54,810 nucleotides of DNA from an uncultured Halomonas sp. Its GTDB lineage: Bacteria > Pseudomonadota > Gammaproteobacteria > Pseudomonadales > Halomonadaceae. The stretch spans positions 1 to 54,810 of the forward strand of contig NZ_CAMPKE010000020.1 in NCBI RefSeq assembly GCF_946887195.1, given 5' to 3'. Position numbers and translations under genes: made by a program. Numbering within the stretch: the stretch's first letter is position 1; each line of letters begins with the position of its first letter. This document shows positions 42,193 to 51,907 of this stretch, in pieces. The notes under the pieces were generated by a model that saw nothing but the letters and a program-made list of their open reading frames with translations, did not search any database and had not been told where the DNA came from.

Positions 42193-44166
42193 TCAGCGCG
42201 GATCCTGGCGATCGCGCTCGAAACGCACGCTAACGCCGGAACAGGCGAGTTGCGTCACCTCGCGGGGACGACCCTGATCGTCGAAGCGCACGTAACCGAT
42301 ACCGGCGCCATTGTAGACCCGCTCGCTGGCCTTGGCATGATCGGGGATGCGCGGCCGAACATGCATCTTGCGGCGCTTGGTGAACCAGTTGAGTGGCGAC
42401 CAGGGCGCATAGAGCCAGCGATTGAGGCGATCGAACCAGTCGAGCAGGGTATCGGGAAACTCGTTCTTCAGTCCGCTGCTGGTGACCTGCCAGATGCTCG
42501 GGCCGCGCTCGCGACGTTGGCGAATGCTCACGTCGTAGACGAAGGAGTAGTGCACGTCGCCGGAGAGAATCACGTAATTGCGTGGCGTTCGGGTATGGCG
42601 GAAGATGTTCAGCATGACGCTGGCCGCGCCGCGATGCGCCATCCAGTTCTCGGCATCGACCAGCAGCGGTTTTCCCACCCAACTGAAGATGCGCTGTACG
42701 CTCTCGATCAGTTTGACGCCGAACATCGGCGCCGGCGAAACGATGACGATCGAGGGTTCATCCAATAAATCCTGCTGCAACTCCGACAGCGCCTCCCAAT
42801 CCATCAGGCCCGAGGGAAGCTGCCGGTTGCGCCCGCTGCGCCAGCGCCGGGTACGGGTATCGAGTACCACCAGCTTGGGCGAACTGGGCAGGCAGTAGCC
42901 CCAGCCCTCGAAACGCAGCAAGTCGGTTATCAGCGCATCGTGCAGTGGCGCGGCAAGTAGCCGCTGGCCGACGTTATCCAGCAGTTCTTCGAGCATGGTC
43001 AGTGGCGTGCCGAGCCGCTCGGGTGCGTTGCCCCAGCCCTGACAGATCAAGTAAGCCATGAGTGCATTGCCGACGATGCGCCGCGAGAAAGGGTGGCCGT
43101 AAACGGTCTCTTCCCAGGCGGCGGTCAGGTTCCAATCGTCGGTGACGTCATGATCGTCGAAGATCATTAGTGTCGGCACCTGTGCCATGATCCGCGCCGC
43201 GCCGGGTAGCTCAAAGATGAAGGCATCGATGATCTCGCGCTCCTCGGCGAAGCGTTTGGCATGCTCGGCGTTAAGCGGCGGGGCGTCGCGGGCGATCAAC
43301 CGCCACGGCACGGGCGACCAGACCAGCAAGTACATCGCCATCACCTCGCCGAAGGTGATCAGATGGTTCGAGGCATTGGCGGCCGTGAATATCGGCTTCT
43401 TGACGCCGCCGAAGAAGCGCTCGCGCAGCGCCTCGTTGGATTCGAACTCAGGGAGCAACTGCTCGCGACGGTAATAGGTTTCATCGGCGGCATACAGCGC
43501 ATCGCTATCGTCCACCACGGCGCCTTCCAGCCATTCGCCATACAGCCCGAGGCGTTGAATCAGCTCATGAATGGCGGCCAGCATCGGCCCGGCGACATCG
43601 TCGGCATAGATCTGATCGCCGGTCATCAGCAACAGCGCCGGGCGTTCGGCTGGCCGGTCGTGGCGCTCGGCCAGCCAGGCATCGGCACGCGCCAGGCCAT
43701 CGCCCGAGGGGTAATGCGGCTTGCGGCACGAACCGTGCAGTACGCCATCCAGCCGCGGCTTGATGACGAAGCTCGGGTTCGTTTCCTCGCCATACAGCAG
43801 ATGCGGAGCCCACTGGGCGATGCCCGCCTCGCCCGCGTTCTGGTCGTTTTCCTGGCGAATCAACAAGTCGTAGCCGATTGCGACATCGTTGGGCAGTGGC
43901 GTCGTCAGCGCGATATCGATCAGATGGACATGCGCGTGCGCACCGACGCTCAGGCACCGGCAGGTGCTTTCATCGAGCGTGATATCGCGATGGACCTCGG
44001 TGCCGGGAAACAGGCGCAGCCGCAAGCCAAGCGGGCGCGAACCCACCAGCCACAGAACGATGCGTTGGGATTCGATACGGCGCAGCAGCGGGCCGGCCAG
44101 CACGTCGGGCAGGGCGCTGGACGTTTCATCCAGGGAGGCGGCGGGGCTGGCGTTGGCGTTTTGCAT
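42193..44166 (-). CDS. PhoD-like metallophosphatase
   Basis: The 657-residue protein has the PhoD-family metal-binding motifs GDQIYADDV near residue 190, FDDHDVTDDWN near 345 and SGDVHYSFV near 545. There is an N-terminal beta-domain (residues 20-130). No signal peptide is apparent, so it may be cytoplasmic, unlike secreted PhoD phosphodiesterases. The substrate is unknown. It converges on the histidine kinase gene with a 16-bp gap. Confidence 0.82.
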   Translation of the reverse strand: MQNANASPAASLDETSSALPDVLAGPLLRRIESQRIVLWLVGSRPLGLRLRLFPGTEVHRDITLDESTCRCLSVGAHAHVHLIDIALTTPLPNDVAIGYDLLIRQENDQNAGEAGIAQWAPHLLYGEETNPSFVIKPRLDGVLHGSCRKPHYPSGDGLARADAWLAERHDRPAERPALLLMTGDQIYADDVAGPMLAAIHELIQRLGLYGEWLEGAVVDDSDALYAADETYYRREQLLPEFESNEALRERFFGGVKKPIFTAANASNHLITFGEVMAMYLLVWSPVPWRLIARDAPPLNAEHAKRFAEEREIIDAFIFELPGAARIMAQVPTLMIFDDHDVTDDWNLTAAWEETVYGHPFSRRIVGNALMAYLICQGWGNAPERLGTPLTMLEELLDNVGQRLLAAPLHDALITDLLRFEGWGYCLPSSPKLVVLDTRTRRWRSGRNRQLPSGLMDWEALSELQQDLLDEPSIVIVSPAPMFGVKLIESVQRIFSWVGKPLLVDAENWMAHRGAASVMLNIFRHTRTPRNYVILSGDVHYSFVYDVSIRQRRERGPSIWQVTSSGLKNEFPDTLLDWFDRLNRWLYAPWSPLNWFTKRRKMHVRPRIPDHAKASERVYNGAGIGYVRFDDQGRPREVTQLACSGVSVRFERDRQDPR

Positions 44167-44223
44167 ACGGTCGCCAGCATAACCCGCATCGCATGAATCT
44201 GGCCATGCCGCGCTATCTCGGAG

Positions 44224-44880
44224 TCATCGGTCGGCGCTGCCGGCCCGCTCGGCCAGGCAAGCCCTCACTTCGGCATCGGATGTCTGGCCGAACTCGATAT
44301 ACCACTGGCCCACCGCATGGAAATTCTCCGGCGTCGACGCGCAGACGACCTCGTCGACCTCGGCAGCGAGCGAATCCAGCGCCTCCGCGGGGGCGACCGG
44401 CACGGCCAGAATGCAGTAGTCGGCGCCGAGCTGGCGTACGGCGCGGATCGCCGCGCGCATGCTGGCACCCGTGGCGATACCATCGTCGACCAGAATCACC
44501 CGGCGACCGTGGAGGTCGGGATAGGCCCGCTCACCGCGATAGGCCGCCTCGCGCCGGGCGAGTTCGCGGCGCTCATTATCGATCACGGCCTGTAGGGCGT
44601 CTTCATCGAGGCGCAGCCGGCGAATCAGCGGCTCGTCCAGTACGGTGATATCGCCGCTGGCGATGGCGCCCACGGCGAACTCCTCGTGCCCCGGCATGCC
44701 CAGCTTGCGCACCACCATCACATCGAGCGGCGCCGCCAATTCCCGGGCGACCTCCGCGGCCACCGGCACGCCACCGCGTGGCAGTCCCAATACCAGGGCG
44801 TTTTTATCGAGAGACGAGCGTAGCCGCTCGGCGAGTGCCTGCCCGGCGGCGGTGCGGTTGGCGAAGGGTTGTGCCGACAT
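44224..44880 (-). CDS. Phosphoribosyltransferase-domain protein
   Basis: The 218-residue protein shows the type I PRTase fold, including ALVLGLPRGGVPVAAEVA near residue 30, RKLGMPGHEEFAVGAIA near 58 and the PRPP-binding loop RVILVDDGIATGAS near 127. It belongs to the group of predicted PRTases often found with stress or phosphate genes. The base substrate is unknown. It is followed by, and probably cotranscribed with, the PhoD-like gene 57 bp downstream. Confidence 0.83.
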   Translation of the reverse strand: MSAQPFANRTAAGQALAERLRSSLDKNALVLGLPRGGVPVAAEVARELAAPLDVMVVRKLGMPGHEEFAVGAIASGDITVLDEPLIRRLRLDEDALQAVIDNERRELARREAAYRGERAYPDLHGRRVILVDDGIATGASMRAAIRAVRQLGADYCILAVPVAPAEALDSLAAEVDEVVCASTPENFHAVGQWYIEFGQTSDAEVRACLAERAGSADR

Positions 44881-44963
44881 AGGTTCTCCATAACCTGTGG
44901 TTCGTTCCTTCCCCTCACAGCGTGGCTAGTGATGGGCGGTTTTTCCAGCGCCCCCGCAAGCGC

Positions 44964-45959
44964 TCACTTACGCTGGGGCTGGCGCCGGTAGCGCAGCGAG
45001 CGCTCGACCACATCGCTACCAGGCTGGTAGATCCCTTGTGCGGCGGCGAGTGCCCGCTCGAGCGTCAACTCGGCGATGCGTGCGTGATTCTGCGGCAGCG
45101 AATTGACCGGCTGGGGCAAGAAATCGAGCAGGCGATCGTCACCGAACGTGGCCAATCGCAATTGCTCGGGTAGGCCACCGCTTTTCAACAGCACATCGAA
45201 AGCGCCATCGAGCAGTGTGTAGGAGGCGGTCACCAGCGCATCCGGCATGCCGTGTTCATCGAGTAGACGCTGCATCAGCGTTGCCCCCTCGGCGCGGTCG
45301 TAGCGCGCGGCGGTGAGCACCAGCGGCGTCGCATCGGCATCGGCCAATGCCTGGTGAAACCCCTGGCGACGCTCATGGGTGATCGTCAACTCGTCCACGG
45401 CGTCGAACCAGGCGATGCGCTTGACGCCGGGGTCCAGCACCGAGCGGGTCAGCTCCTCGGCGGCGGCAATGTTGCGGCTGAGAATGCATACGAAGCGCTT
45501 CGGATCGAGCGCACGGTCGATGGCGATGACCGGCAGTCCGCCAGCCATGAGATCGACATAAAAGGCGTCGTTCGGCGCCAGGCTACTCGCCACGATGAGC
45601 GCCTGGCAGCGCTGTGCACGTAGCGCCAGGGCCAACTCGCGCTCGCTGTCGGGCTCGTCGTCGGAGCAGACGATCAGCAGTTGGAAGCCCTGCTCGCGGG
45701 CGCCACGCTCCAGGCGCTTGGCCAAGCGCGCATAACTGGCGTTCTCCAGATCCGGCACGATCAGCCCCAGGGTACGACTCTGGCCACGACGCAGTGCGGC
45801 GGCCTGGGCATCGACCCGGTACTGGTGCCGCTCGACCACGGCCATGACTTTCGCCACCGTATCGCGACTGATGCGGTGCGCTTCGGCTTTGCCATTGATC
45901 ACGTAGCTGGCGGTGGTACGCGAGACGCCAGCCAGGCGCGCGATTTCAGCAAGTGTCAT
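44964..45959 (-). CDS. fruR: LacI-family fructose repressor (FruR/Cra-type)
   Basis: The 331-residue protein has an N-terminal LacI helix-turn-helix (MTLAEIARLAGVSRTTASYVING), the hinge HQYRVDAQAAALRRGQSRTLG, and a periplasmic-binding-like domain with the Cra-like features FGDDRLLDFLPQPVNSLPQNH. Cra/FruR binds fructose-1-phosphate or fructose-1,6-bisphosphate and represses fruBKA. It is divergent from fruB across 196 bp that contain a Cra-like palindrome. The terminal FruR signature region and context make the call secure. Whether it is a global Cra or a local repressor cannot be told here. Confidence 0.9.
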   Translation of the reverse strand: MTLAEIARLAGVSRTTASYVINGKAEAHRISRDTVAKVMAVVERHQYRVDAQAAALRRGQSRTLGLIVPDLENASYARLAKRLERGAREQGFQLLIVCSDDEPDSERELALALRAQRCQALIVASSLAPNDAFYVDLMAGGLPVIAIDRALDPKRFVCILSRNIAAAEELTRSVLDPGVKRIAWFDAVDELTITHERRQGFHQALADADATPLVLTAARYDRAEGATLMQRLLDEHGMPDALVTASYTLLDGAFDVLLKSGGLPEQLRLATFGDDRLLDFLPQPVNSLPQNHARIAELTLERALAAAQGIYQPGSDVVERSLRYRRQPQRK

Positions 45960-46068
45960 GAGGGTTCCTTGTCTAACGTCGATGGTGGCCGGGCCGTTGC
46001 CATTCTACGGCAGCGATGAAACCGGGCGCCCCCTGCGAAGGTCGTAGATCGGCAGGCTTGATTAATCG

Positions 46069-46084
46069 GCTGGATCGTTCCAGC
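46069..46084. promoter_or_regulatory. FruR/Cra-type operator in the fruR-fruB region
   Basis: GCTGGATCGTTCCAGC has perfect 6-base arms around a TCGT centre and resembles the Cra consensus GCTGAATCGTTTCAGC. It lies 72 bp upstream of the fruB start and 110 bp from the fruR start. Confidence 0.7.
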
Positions 46085-46109
46085 ATTGCTTTAAACCAAG
46101 GTGACACGA

Positions 46110-46144
46110 TTCAGCTTGCCGAGGCAAGCGAACTGCAAGCTGAA
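46110..46144 (+). promoter_or_regulatory. Competing hairpins in the fruB leader
   Basis: TTCAGCTTGC (46110-46119) can pair with GCAAGCTGAA (46135-46144), whose end touches the AAGGAG ribosome site of fruB. It can also be drawn into a smaller perfect hairpin, GCTTGCC (46114-46120) with GGCAAGC (46123-46129). The two folds exclude each other. Confidence 0.45.
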
Positions 46145-46155
46145 AGGAGAACTCC

Positions 46156-49032
46156 ATGCTCACTCTGCATCAGGACGATGTTTTGCTCGATTGCCGCGCC
46201 GGGGATTGGCGCGATGCCCTGGATCAAGCCGCCGCATCACTGGCCGAGGCCGGTCGTGCCATGCCGGAATATCGCCATGGCCTGCATGCCCGCGAGGCGC
46301 AATCGTCGACCTATCTGGGCAGTGCCATCGCCATTCCCCATGGCACGCCGGAGAGCCGCGATCAGGTGCTGGCCACAGGTGTGCGGGTGTTGCAATTTCC
46401 CGAGGGCGTCGACTGGCACGATGGCAACCGCGTGCATGTGCTGGTGGCTATCGCCGCGCAGAGCGACGAGCATCTCGACATTCTGCGTGCGCTGACCCAC
46501 GCCCTCGATCGCGAAGGCGTCACCGAGCAATTGGCTCAAGCAAAGAGCCGCGCCGAGATCATCGCCCAGTTGGCGAAAGCGCCGGTAGTGGCACGCGTCG
46601 ACATCGATACGCTGTGTCTGGGCTTTCCGGCCAAGGATCGTTTCGAGTTGGCACTGGCCGGCGCCGCGCGGTTGCGTCAGGCCGGTTGCGTGAATGGCGA
46701 TTTCGTCGCGGCGATCGTCGAGCAGGAGCCGGTGGCACTCGGCCAGGGGCTATGGCTGGCCAGCAGTTCGCGAGGCGTGGTGACGCCGGCGCTGTCGCTG
46801 GCCACGCCAGAGGCGGCGTTCAGCGGCGTCAAGGGTCCGGTGAATGGCGTGTTCTGCCTGGCCGGTCAGGGCGAAAGTCACTTGGGGTTGCTCGACCGGC
46901 TGGCGACATTGCTCGATGCCGGCGATGGCGAAGTGCTGGCCGATGCCGACGCCGCCACCGTGCTGGCGCGCCTGGCCGGTGAGAGTGCCAGCGCCGAAAC
47001 CGCTCGCGCCCGGGTGCTCAATGCCCACGGCCTGCATGCGCGCCCGGCCAAGCAATTGGTGCATGTCGCACGCAGCCAAGGCCTGCCGATCAAGGTGCGC
47101 CTGCTCGAAGGCAGTGCCGAAGCGGTTTCCGCCGCCAGTCTGACCAAGGTCATCGGCCTTGGCGCGCGGCGCGGCCAGACGCTGGTGTTCTCCGCCGAAG
47201 GCGCGGGGGCCGGCGAGGCACTGCAGGCGCTCATCGATGCGGTACGTGATGGCCTCGGCGAAAAGGTCGCGGCGTTCGATGCGCAGCGCGATGAGGTTAC
47301 CGTCAACGAGCGTGCGCCGACGCTCGAGCCGTTGCCCGCCGACACGGCGCACATGGCGGTTGCTGCCGCGCCGGGACTGGCGATCGCCCCGGTGTTCGTG
47401 ATGCGCACGCCGCGTTTCGATTATCCGGAGCGCGCCCGCGATCTGACCGGTGAGCGTAGCGGCGATGCCAAGGCGCAACGTGCACGTCTCGATCGCGCCT
47501 TGCGCGATGCCACCGAGCAACTCGATGCGCTGATTCGCCATGCCAAGGGCGGCGAGGTCTCGCAGATTCTGTCGATACACGAGGAGATGCTCGACGACCC
47601 CGAGCTGCGCGAGGCGGCCCACGAGGGCATCGATGAAGGGTTATCCGCCGAAGCGGCCTGGTGGCGCGGCATCGATACCGCCGCACGCGCCCAGGAAATG
47701 CTCGCCGACCGGCTGCTGGCCGAGCGTGCCGCCGATCTGCGCGATGTCGGCCGGCGTGTGGTGGGGCTGCTATGCGGTATCGAGCTGCCGACGCCACCCG
47801 ATGAACCCTACATTCTGGTCATGGACGACGTCGGTCCGTCCGATGTGGCGCGGCTGGACACCGCCAAGGTGCGCGGCCTGCTCACCGCACGCGGCGGGGC
47901 GACCTCGCACAGCGCGATTCTGGCCCGTGCGCTCGGCATTGCCGCCGTGGTCGGCGCCGGCGAGCGTATCATGACGCTGGAGAACGGCAGCGAGCTGATT
48001 CTCGATGGCGAGCGTGGTCGGGTGATTCCAGCGCCCTCCAAGGAGCGCCGTGAGCGTGCCGAGTTGCGCCTCAAGGAACACCAGGCGCGCATGAAGCAGG
48101 CTTATGCCGCACGCTTCGAGCCGGGCCAGACGCAAGACGGCCATCGCGTCGAGGTTGCCGCCAATCTCGGCAATACCGCACACGCTGCGGATGCTGTCGA
48201 GCAGGGCGCCGAGGGTGTTGGTTTGCTGCGTACCGAATTCGTGTTCATGGCACACGCCGAGGCGCCCGATCTCGACACGCAGATCGGCGAATACCGCGAG
48301 GCCATCGAGGCGCTGGATGGTCGCCCACTGGTCGCACGCACCCTGGACGTTGGCGGCGACAAGCCGCTGCCGTACTGGCCGTTGCCCCAGGAAGACAACC
48401 CCTTCCTCGGCCTGCGCGGCATCCGCCTGGCGCTGACGCGCCCGGAAATACTCGAAACGCAACTGCGCGCATTGTTGATCGCCGCCAGCGACAAGCCGCT
48501 GCGCATCATGCTGCCGATGGTCAAGGACATCGGCGAGTTTCGCGCCGCCAAGGCCATCGTCGAGCGCTTGCAACAGGAGATCCAGGCGCCCGATGTGCAA
48601 CTCGGCGTGATGATCGAGATTCCCTCCAGCGCGCTATTGGCGCCGAGCCTGGCCGACGAGGTCGATTTCTTCTCGATTGGCACCAACGATCTGACCCAAT
48701 ACACCCTGGCCATCGACCGTGGCCATGCCGAGCTTTCCGCGCAATCCGACGGCCTGCACCCGGCGGTGCTGCGGCTGATCCAGATGACCGTCGAGGCCGC
48801 GCACGCCAAGGGCAAGTGGGTCGGCGTGTGCGGCGAGCTGGCATCCGATCCTCAGGCGATACCGGTGCTGGTGGGGCTGGGTGTCGACGAGCTTTCGGTA
48901 TCGCTGCGTCAGGTGCCGATGGTCAAGGCGCGCCTGCGCGAGCTGACGGTGGTTGAAACGCGCCAGCACGCGCAAACGGCGCTCGCGCAAGCCACCAGCG
49001 ACGCGGTGCGTGAAGCTCTGGAGGCGTTGTAA
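46156..49032 (+). CDS. fruB: Fructose PTS fusion protein: EIIA(Fru)-HPr-EI
   Basis: The 958-residue protein carries three phosphotransfer modules. EIIA(Fru) occupies the N-terminus with phospho-His in AIPHGTPE near residue 62. HPr (DTP) begins near residue 280 with NAHGLHARPA. Enzyme I starts near residue 395 and includes GGATSHSAILARALG (phospho-His near 584), the PEP-binding LLRTEFVFM, and the C-terminal GVCGELASDP. It moves phosphate from PEP to FruA. GGAG precedes the ATG. It is coupled to fruK by a one-base overlap. The fused arrangement makes this system independent of a general EI/HPr. Confidence 0.96.
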   Translation: MLTLHQDDVLLDCRAGDWRDALDQAAASLAEAGRAMPEYRHGLHAREAQSSTYLGSAIAIPHGTPESRDQVLATGVRVLQFPEGVDWHDGNRVHVLVAIAAQSDEHLDILRALTHALDREGVTEQLAQAKSRAEIIAQLAKAPVVARVDIDTLCLGFPAKDRFELALAGAARLRQAGCVNGDFVAAIVEQEPVALGQGLWLASSSRGVVTPALSLATPEAAFSGVKGPVNGVFCLAGQGESHLGLLDRLATLLDAGDGEVLADADAATVLARLAGESASAETARARVLNAHGLHARPAKQLVHVARSQGLPIKVRLLEGSAEAVSAASLTKVIGLGARRGQTLVFSAEGAGAGEALQALIDAVRDGLGEKVAAFDAQRDEVTVNERAPTLEPLPADTAHMAVAAAPGLAIAPVFVMRTPRFDYPERARDLTGERSGDAKAQRARLDRALRDATEQLDALIRHAKGGEVSQILSIHEEMLDDPELREAAHEGIDEGLSAEAAWWRGIDTAARAQEMLADRLLAERAADLRDVGRRVVGLLCGIELPTPPDEPYILVMDDVGPSDVARLDTAKVRGLLTARGGATSHSAILARALGIAAVVGAGERIMTLENGSELILDGERGRVIPAPSKERRERAELRLKEHQARMKQAYAARFEPGQTQDGHRVEVAANLGNTAHAADAVEQGAEGVGLLRTEFVFMAHAEAPDLDTQIGEYREAIEALDGRPLVARTLDVGGDKPLPYWPLPQEDNPFLGLRGIRLALTRPEILETQLRALLIAASDKPLRIMLPMVKDIGEFRAAKAIVERLQQEIQAPDVQLGVMIEIPSSALLAPSLADEVDFFSIGTNDLTQYTLAIDRGHAELSAQSDGLHPAVLRLIQMTVEAAHAKGKWVGVCGELASDPQAIPVLVGLGVDELSVSLRQVPMVKARLRELTVVETRQHAQTALAQATSDAVREALEAL

Positions 49033-50006
49033 TGGCCAGGGTGCTCACGCTGAGTCTCAACCCCGCGCTGGATCTGGCGATTCGCTTGCCGCACCTGGCG
49101 CTGGGCGCGGTCAATCGTACCGAGCAGACGCATCTGAATGCCGCCGGTAAGGGCGTCAATGTGGCGCGGGTTCTGGTGGCGCTGGGCCACGAGGTGACCG
49201 TATCGGGCTTTCTGGGCGCCGCCAACGATGGCCCTTTCCTGCGCGCCTTCGCCGACATGGGCGTCGAGGATGCCTTTCTGCGCGTGCCCGGCGAAACGCG
49301 CATCAATGCCAAACTCGCCGAGCACGACGGTCGTATCACCGATGTCAACGGCCCTGGCCTGGAAGTCGCAATCGAGGCCTTCAATCGCCTGGTCGATGAA
49401 CTCGATGCCATGGCCAGCGATCCGGCGCGCCGCTTCGATGCGGTAGTGATCGCCGGCAGCTTGCCGCCGGGTATCTCGCCTGATGAATTGGCGGCGCTGA
49501 TCTGGCGCCTGCGCGAGCACCGCTTGCCGGTGTGGGTCGATACCAGCGGTGCGGCGCTCGGTGCCGCCATTGCCGCTAAGCCCAACGCGGTCAAGCCCAA
49601 CGAGCATGAACTGGCCGATTGGGCGGGCGGGTCGCTCGCCAGTGACATGGCCCGCCTGTGCGCTGCGCGGCATCTGCATGAGTCGGGCATCGATGAAGCG
49701 CTGGTTTCCGCCGGCCGCGATGGCGTGCTGTGGGTCAGCCGGCGCGGTACCTGGCTGGCCACGCCGCCGCAAGTCGACGTTGCCAGCACCGTGGGCGCCG
49801 GCGACACGCTGGTGGCGGGCATGCTGCATGGCGTGCTCAATGATCACCCCGCCGAGCGGACGCTGCGCCTGGCCACGGCGCTGGCCGCCGAGTCAGTCCG
49901 CCATATCGGCGTCGGCAATCCCCATGCCGCCGATTTCGATCAACTCCAACAACGGATCCGTGTGCGTCAGCTCGACGACACCGACACAGAGGGAGCGCTC
50001 GCATGA
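49032..50006 (+). CDS. fruK: 1-phosphofructokinase
   Basis: The 324-residue PfkB-family kinase has the N-terminal TLSLNPALDLAIRLPHL and GKGVNVARVLVALGHEV motifs, KPNAVKPNEHELADWAG in the middle, and the ATP/substrate-binding VGAGDTLVAGMLHGVL near residue 255 with the catalytic Asp. It phosphorylates fructose-1-phosphate to fructose-1,6-bisphosphate. Its start overlaps the fruB stop and its end overlaps fruA, so translation is coupled across the operon. Confidence 0.96.
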   Translation: MARVLTLSLNPALDLAIRLPHLALGAVNRTEQTHLNAAGKGVNVARVLVALGHEVTVSGFLGAANDGPFLRAFADMGVEDAFLRVPGETRINAKLAEHDGRITDVNGPGLEVAIEAFNRLVDELDAMASDPARRFDAVVIAGSLPPGISPDELAALIWRLREHRLPVWVDTSGAALGAAIAAKPNAVKPNEHELADWAGGSLASDMARLCAARHLHESGIDEALVSAGRDGVLWVSRRGTWLATPPQVDVASTVGAGDTLVAGMLHGVLNDHPAERTLRLATALAAESVRHIGVGNPHAADFDQLQQRIRVRQLDDTDTEGALA

Positions 50007-51751
50007 ACGTCATCCTGATTACCGCCTGCCCGAGCGGCATGGCCACGACCTTTCTTGCCGCGCGGCGTCTCGAACAGGCCGCCAAGCGCCTTGGTTGGCA
50101 ACCAACGGTGGAAATGCACGGCGAGTTGGAACCGCTCGCACCGGCAAGCGCTGATGCCATCGATGCCGCCGAATTGGTCATCGTCTCCGCCGATCACGTG
50201 CCCGATCCGCAGCGCTTTGCCGGCAAGCGGCTGTTTCAGGCATCGATTGCTCAGGCATTGCCGGACCCGGCGGGCTTTCTCGAACGCGCGAGCCGCGAAG
50301 CAGCTCTTTATAAGGCGCCCGAGGCCGCAGCTTCTATGGCGCCCGAGGCCGCGCCTGGTTCGTCTTCGTCTAAAAATATCGTTGCGGTGACGGCGTGCCC
50401 GACCGGCGTTGCGCATACCTTCATGGCCGCCGAGGCGCTGGCGGAGGCGGGCCGTGCGCTGGGTCACCATATTCGTGTCGAGACTCAGGGCTCGGTGGGC
50501 GCACAGAACGAACTCACTGACGATGATATCCGCGATGCCGACGTGGTCATCCTGGCCTGCGACATCGAGGTCGATCCGACCCGCTTCGCCGGCAAGCGTA
50601 TCTGGCGTACCTCTACCGGTAACGCACTGAAGAAGTCGCGCCAGACCGTCGAGGAGGCGCTGGCCAATGCCGAGGTGGAAAGCCAGGCAGGCAGCGCTGG
50701 CGGCGAACGCAAGAAGAGCGTCAAGGAGAAGGGCGTCTACAAGCACCTGCTGACCGGCGTGTCGTTCATGCTGCCGATGGTGGTTGCCGGCGGCCTGCTG
50801 ATCGCGCTGTCGTTCGTGTTCGGCATCGAGGCCTTCCAGGAGGAGGGAACGCTGGCGGCGGCGCTTATGCAGATCGGCGGTGGCACCGCCTTCGCACTGA
50901 TGATTCCGATTCTTGCCGGCTACATCGCCTATTCGATTGCCGACCGCCCGGGCATCGCGCCGGGCATGATCGGCGGCATGCTGGCATCGCAGGTCGGCGC
51001 GGGTTTCATCGGCGGCATCATCGCCGGTTTCCTGGCCGGTTACGTGGCCAAGGCGGTCACCCAATACGTCAAACTGCCGGCGAGCGTCGAGTCGCTCAAG
51101 CCGATCCTGATCATCCCGCTGATCGCCAGTCTGGTCACCGGCCTGGTGATGATCTACGTCGTCGGCGAGCCGGTCGCCGCGATTCTTTCGACGCTTACCG
51201 CCTTCCTCCAGAACATGGGCTCAGCCAATGCCGTGCTGCTGGGCATTCTGCTCGGCGCGATGATGTGCTTCGACCTTGGCGGGCCGGTCAACAAGGCCGC
51301 CTACACCTTCGGCGTCGGCCTTTTGGCCTCCGAAACCTACGCGCCGATGGCCGCGATCATGGCCGCCGGCATGGTTCCGCCGCTGGGCATGGGCATCGCC
51401 AGCTTCGTCGCCCGCAACAAATTCGCCACCGCCGAACGCGAAGCCGGCAAGGCCTCGTTCGTGCTGGGCATGTGCTTCATTACCGAAGGCGCGATTCCCT
51501 TCGCCGCCAAAGACCCTCTACGCGTGATTCCCGCCTGCATGGTCGGCGGCGCGATCACCGGCGCGCTATCGATGCTATTCGGCGCCCAACTGATGGCGCC
51601 CCACGGCGGTATCTTCGTGCTGCTGATTCCCAACGCCATCACCCCGGTCTTGCTGTATCTCGCTGCCATCGTCGCTGGCGCGCTGGTCACCGGGCTGGGC
51701 TACGCGATGATCAAGCGGGGGGAGGCGCCGGTGGTGGCCGCCAACGTATGA
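50003..51751 (+). CDS. fruA: Fructose PTS EIIB'-EIIBC transporter
   Basis: The 582-residue protein has two EIIB(Fru) domains. The first has ACPSGMATTF (Cys at residue 9) and the second TACPTGVAHTF (Cys at about 132), joined by an Ala/Pro-rich linker. A membrane EIIC domain follows, with LPMVVAGGLLIALSFVFGI, RPGIAPGMIGGMLASQ and the substrate-site MCFITEGAIPFAAKDP. It phosphorylates fructose to fructose-1-phosphate during import. Both B domains keep a cysteine, unlike the degenerate first domain of Escherichia coli FruA. A terminator follows. Confidence 0.95.
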   Translation: MNVILITACPSGMATTFLAARRLEQAAKRLGWQPTVEMHGELEPLAPASADAIDAAELVIVSADHVPDPQRFAGKRLFQASIAQALPDPAGFLERASREAALYKAPEAAASMAPEAAPGSSSSKNIVAVTACPTGVAHTFMAAEALAEAGRALGHHIRVETQGSVGAQNELTDDDIRDADVVILACDIEVDPTRFAGKRIWRTSTGNALKKSRQTVEEALANAEVESQAGSAGGERKKSVKEKGVYKHLLTGVSFMLPMVVAGGLLIALSFVFGIEAFQEEGTLAAALMQIGGGTAFALMIPILAGYIAYSIADRPGIAPGMIGGMLASQVGAGFIGGIIAGFLAGYVAKAVTQYVKLPASVESLKPILIIPLIASLVTGLVMIYVVGEPVAAILSTLTAFLQNMGSANAVLLGILLGAMMCFDLGGPVNKAAYTFGVGLLASETYAPMAAIMAAGMVPPLGMGIASFVARNKFATAEREAGKASFVLGMCFITEGAIPFAAKDPLRVIPACMVGGAITGALSMLFGAQLMAPHGGIFVLLIPNAITPVLLYLAAIVAGALVTGLGYAMIKRGEAPVVAANV

Positions 51752-51787
51752 TTTTGCTCTTCGCCATACCTTATTGATGCGACTATC

Positions 51788-51813
51788 ACACCGGCGCCTG
51801 AGGGCGCCGGTGT
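51788..51813 (+). terminator. Terminator of the fruBKA operon
   Basis: An 11-bp perfect GC-rich stem (51788-51798 with 51803-51813, four-base loop) is followed by CGTTTGT, 37 bp after the fruA stop. Confidence 0.75.
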
Positions 51814-51879
51814 CGTTTGTGGGGCGTAAGTCGTAGATTGCCCTCGCTGCAGCTACACGAGCTTTCACATCTTGCGAGG

Positions 51880-51907
51880 TGAGTAAAAAAGGAATAATTT
51901 GTACTCA
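51880..51907. promoter_or_regulatory. Inverted repeat over the brnT start (candidate BrnA operator)
   Basis: TGAGTA (51880-51885) and TACTCA (51902-51907) are perfect 6-bp arms 16 bp apart. The second arm reaches the brnT ATG. BrnA antitoxins repress their own promoter, so this is a candidate site. Confidence 0.4.
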
